A stretch of 41,410 bases of DNA from Bacteroidota bacterium. Its GTDB lineage: Bacteria > Bacteroidota > Bacteroidia > Chitinophagales > Saprospiraceae. The DNA lies in NCBI GenBank assembly GCA_963169325.1, contig CAUJEY010000157.1:1-41410 (forward strand). The letters are read 5' to 3'. Below the pieces are notes generated by a model. It was given only the letters and a program-made list of their open reading frames with translations, ran no database searches and was not told the origin of the DNA. This document shows positions 41,083 to 41,410 of the stretch, piece by piece. The translations under genes and the position numbers were made by a program. How positions within the stretch are numbered: the stretch's first letter is position 1; the number at the start of each line of letters is the position of its first letter.

Positions 41083-41350
41083 AAGGTTTCTGGTTTGGGG
41101 GTTGGGGGTTTGGAGGTTTGGGGGTTTGGAGGTTTAGAGGTTTGAAGGTTCCTGGTTTGAAGGTTAGACGGTTTCTGGTTGGCATAACCCTCAAACCAGA
41201 AACCTTCAAACCAGAAACCCTCAAACCAGAAACCCCTAAACCAGAAACCCTCAAACCAGAAACCCTCAAACCAGAAACCCTCAAACCAGAAACCCCTAAA
41301 CCAGAAACCTCCAAACCCCCAAACCTCCAAACCCCCCCAACCCCCCCACC
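41083..41350. repeat. Large inverted heptamer array at the window end
   Basis: The left arm (41083-41181) contains words such as GGTTTCT, GGTTTGG, GGTTTGA and AGGTTCC. The right arm (about 41186-41350) contains the complementary AAACCAG, AAACCCT, CAAACCA, TCAAACC words, many in a 14-bp (2 x 7) alternation such as AAACCCTCAAACCAG. Both strands stay open for more than 100 codons because the array has few stops; those frames are not genes. The array begins 6 bp after the receptor stop codon. From 41351 to the end the sequence becomes C-rich and then A-rich (A run at 41392-41406), with nothing further seen. Confidence 0.9.
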
Positions 41351-41410
41351 CCCCAACCCCCAAAACCACCAACCCAATTAATAAAAAATTAAAAAAAAAA
41401 AAAAAAAGAG

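Noticed and set aside
40931-41381. Long open frames on both strands through the end of the window
   Set aside because: They consist of low-complexity heptamer repeats (proline/threonine/lysine or glycine/phenylalanine runs), with no start region of their own.

Overview
The window looks like a chromosomal segment of a member of the Bacteroidota, most likely a Saprospiria-type organism. The signs are type IX secretion (T9SS) C-terminal sorting domains on several large secreted proteins, a PorD-like T9SS protein, three SusC-like or classical TonB-dependent receptors, an OmpA protein with thrombospondin type 3 calcium repeats, and promoters of the Bacteroidota form TTTG-N19-21-TAnnTTTG. I see no phage, plasmid, transposase, rRNA or CRISPR. 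One tRNA gene is present.

Layout. 1-3319 (+): the tail of a T9SS cargo protein, a terminator, then a two-gene unit of a small cysteine-rich HYC_CC_PP-type protein and a TonB receptor with a Cys-Cys pair, probably for a metal. 3330-9664 (-): a conserved housekeeping run, in transcription order bamD, rpoZ, coaBC, porD-like, rseP, hscB, tRNA-Leu(CAA), terminator, mnmD. It joins envelope assembly, RNA polymerase, coenzyme A synthesis, membrane proteolysis, Fe-S assembly and tRNA modification. 9665-11511: a 231-bp nested palindrome resembling a MITE, an orphan paaA, and more palindromes. 11512-18010: a 1247-residue Ig-like repeat T9SS protein, cutC, a CNNM/CBS transporter and a small secreted protein. 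18025-21696: valS, a cold-shock protein and arfB. 21793-29057: surface genes (TSP3-OmpA protein, M4 metalloprotease with sorting domain, trimeric-fibre-like protein, beta-barrel, one unknown). 29452-32514: a TonB receptor and a PepSY membrane protein separated by a perfect 26-bp hairpin. 32673-36948: a lipoprotein, an SRPBCC / DUF2306 / YARHG-lipoprotein operon and a lone MOP-family flippase. 37024-41077: a secreted endonuclease/exonuclease/phosphatase-fold protein divergent from a third TonB receptor.

The most unusual property is outside the genes. Nearly every longer intergenic gap holds a short-period array or an inverted repeat. The sequences belong to unrelated families, but the period is repeatedly 7 bp or a multiple (7, 14, 21, 28, 49), the arrays often come as two inverted arms, and most begin 0 to about 30 bp after a stop codon. 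In two cases the stop codon itself lies in the repeat. This recurring architecture is my best candidate for something under-described. All calls are from reading the sequence; family names come from memory of the families and no search was run.
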